NCBI GenBank assembly: GCA_024243835.1
Contig: JALPMN010000645.1
Location: 1 to 64,000 of the forward strand
Direction: 5' to 3'
DNA: 64,000 bases
Source of the DNA: Enteropsectra breve
Taxonomy: Eukaryota; Microsporidia
The notes below the pieces were generated by a model. It was given only the letters and a program-made list of their open reading frames with translations. It made no database searches and was not told the DNA's origin. The position numbers were made by a program, and so were the translations under genes. The stretch's first letter is position 1. The number at the start of each line of letters is the position of its first letter. Shown in pieces: positions 62,643 through 64,000 of this stretch.

Positions 62643-62934
62643 GGGTTACATTTCCATATTCTCTTTTCTTATTTTATTAAAGGGGCTCCATTTTTCAATT
62701 ATTTTTGATTTTGTGGCTGATTGGTTTGTCAAGCTGGTCAACGATAATTGGTCCGATCTGCAAGAAATAGAAGCAATACATTTTAAAGTAAGATTGTAGT
62801 CAATGAATAATCAAAATATTTATTAATAGAGCATACTAAGTTGCAGCAATTCTGCTTAACACGCTGGTACTAAGTATTGGCAAAAATGATTCGATAATGC
62901 TATCTATTCCTCTAAATATAACCACTATTAAAGT
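62643..62934. other. Intergenic
   Basis: AT-rich, no supported feature. Confidence 0.5.
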
Positions 62935-63120
62935 TTACAAATGATAGCCACTACTTTTGTCTTTGATTTCAGATCCGTTTACTATGAGAGCATCGCCTAC
63001 TCCGCATTTGTTCTGCTCAATCTTAAAATTTCCGAGCAAGGGAGCCAGAAGATATTTGTTTTGGTGCAAATATTGGGTCCGTTTGATGCACCAAAGAGCT
63101 GTATTGATGCTATCTCTCAT
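62935..63120 (-). CDS. Possible small protein, 61 residues
   Basis: A frame starting MRDSINTALWCIKRTQYLHQ and ending SEIKDKSSGYHL. The base composition is coding-like compared with its surroundings, but there is no CCC signal and no family match. A 100-residue frame on the opposite strand covers the same bases, so the coding strand is not certain. Confidence 0.3.
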   Translation of the reverse strand: MRDSINTALWCIKRTQYLHQNKYLLAPLLGNFKIEQNKCGVGDALIVNGSEIKDKSSGYHL

Positions 63121-63250
63121 AAACGTATAATTTTTTACACTTCACCCAGCATTTTATATTTATTTTGGAAATCAAAGACAATTATTCAAGTTATATATCA
63201 TATGTATGTGCGCGGCATAAAGGCTTCAAAACCAGTTTTGTAGTCTTGCA

Positions 63251-63442
63251 TCACAAGAAAAGCTTAAAATAAATGGCATTTTCAACACACAAGCTTCTTA
63301 TGGGCAATAATTTCAATAATATAATGGGTGAGCTGTAACTTTTAGTCATATACCATGGGCGTATTGCATCTTGTGCCGCGTAAAACTTCATGTAGATTAA
63401 TTTCTTTTTCTCAGAGATTTGACTAAAAGATAGCATGCTCAT
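63251..63442 (-). CDS. Possible small protein or relic, 63 residues
   Basis: A frame starting MSMLSFSQISEKKKLIYMKF. Inside it lies CGCCCATGG (a CCC signal before an ATG in another phase). It may be a relic. No match recognised. Confidence 0.2.
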   Translation of the reverse strand: MSMLSFSQISEKKKLIYMKFYAAQDAIRPWYMTKSYSSPIILLKLLPIRSLCVENAIYFKLFL

Positions 63443-63763
63443 TTCAACCGAATAAAAGCAAAAAGTAAGAAAATGTTAGCGAGCATGGATCTCTAATAAA
63501 GTGTTTTGTGCGATTTTATCCATTAAATAAAAAATGCATAATGTGGCATTCTACAGAGCTTCTTTGGTCTCTTGCCTTAAAACGCCCTTACTCGTGTTTT
63601 TAATATTCTTTAGCAAAATAAAGTTATTGCCATTCATTTTGCAAATTGGGGGCATAATGCAATCAATATGTATAGAAAATACATTTCTTGTGATTGTATT
63701 GGAATTTTGGGGATTGCTACATGCTCCTGGCAAAATAATTTCTTCCGAAATTTTTGTCGTGCT

Positions 63764-64000
63764 ATGCCTTCATTCGCTAAACTAATAGAGGCGTATCTAA
63801 ACGAAAAAGCTTGTAAAATGTTGCTGCCATACAATTGCATCGCCGATGAGTTTTTAGGGTATTTGCAGAATGAGGATGCATCATCCATGGGCAGTGATAT
63901 TATCAGAAGCCTGAAAGAGCTCGAAAGAGAAAGAATACAGTTTTTTGTAAAAGAATACATATTGGTACGAATAGAAAAAATAAATGCAAACCTGTACTTA
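63764..64000 (+). CDS. GINS complex subunit Sld5 (partial)
   Basis: The first 79 residues of a gene cut by the window edge. MPSFAKLIEAYLNEKACKML followed by LPYN, and LKELERERIQFFVKEYILVR then IEKI, match the helical A-domain of Sld5/GINS4 (LIxAWLNEKxxPELLPY ... ELERIRFvlrsYLRxRLxKIE). Sld5 joins Cdc45 and MCM in the replicative helicase. No CCC signal; the ATG follows GTCGTGCT. Confidence 0.85.
   Translation, partial: MPSFAKLIEAYLNEKACKMLLPYNCIADEFLGYLQNEDASSMGSDIIRSLKELERERIQFFVKEYILVRIEKINANLYL

Overview
The window looks like nuclear DNA of a microsporidian. It is AT-rich. It carries about 37 protein genes, all of them apparently single-exon, on both strands, and many of the proteins are shortened versions of conserved eukaryotic ones (an SRP68 of about 350 residues, a primase large subunit of 386, a Dom34 of 346). 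A CCC triplet sits just before the start codon of roughly half the genes, which is the start-proximal signal known from microsporidia. Intergenic gaps are long for the group (300 to 1,700 bases) and hold transposon debris. I cannot name the genus. I found no convincing tRNA, rRNA or spliced gene.

Layout. 1-13.5 kb: a diacylglycerol-lipase-like class 3 lipase, cytosolic GluRS, an Air1/2-type five-zinc-knuckle protein, a 128-residue unknown, a 52-residue unknown, a SET-domain methyltransferase, an Sm-like protein, an RBM26/27-like RNA-binding protein and the CCA-adding enzyme. 13.5-20 kb: a decayed gene, SRP68, CDP-diacylglycerol synthase and a Ubp8-like protein that has lost its catalytic residues. 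20-29.5 kb: a five-span membrane protein, an SMP-domain lipid-transfer protein, TFIIH helicase XPB and an unknown. 30-41 kb: a Ubc7-type E2, a PP2A-like phosphatase, a membrane RING-H2 protein, a beta-propeller-like protein, Rab11, ribosomal protein uS17 and Pus7. 42-49.5 kb: a chromodomain-like protein, Swi5, Trm5, peroxiredoxin and a Qa-like SNARE. 50.1-51.6 kb: a nearly intact Tc1/mariner element with doubled (IR/DR) terminal repeats. 51.8-64 kb: class I HDAC, a 27-base tandem repeat, NAD(P)HX dehydratase, Nic96/Nup93, primase large subunit, Dom34/pelota, MYG1, a small basic protein and the start of GINS subunit Sld5.

The genes are mostly informational and housekeeping: translation and tRNA maturation, RNA surveillance, replication and recombination, chromatin, and the secretory pathway. 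They are not arranged as operons. The most unusual items are the apparently catalytically dead SAGA deubiquitinase homologue, the SNARE with histidine at the ionic zero layer, the five-span membrane protein beside the SMP-domain protein, the chromodomain-like protein with an unrecognised C-terminal half, and the Tc1 element whose transposase start codon seems to have been lost.
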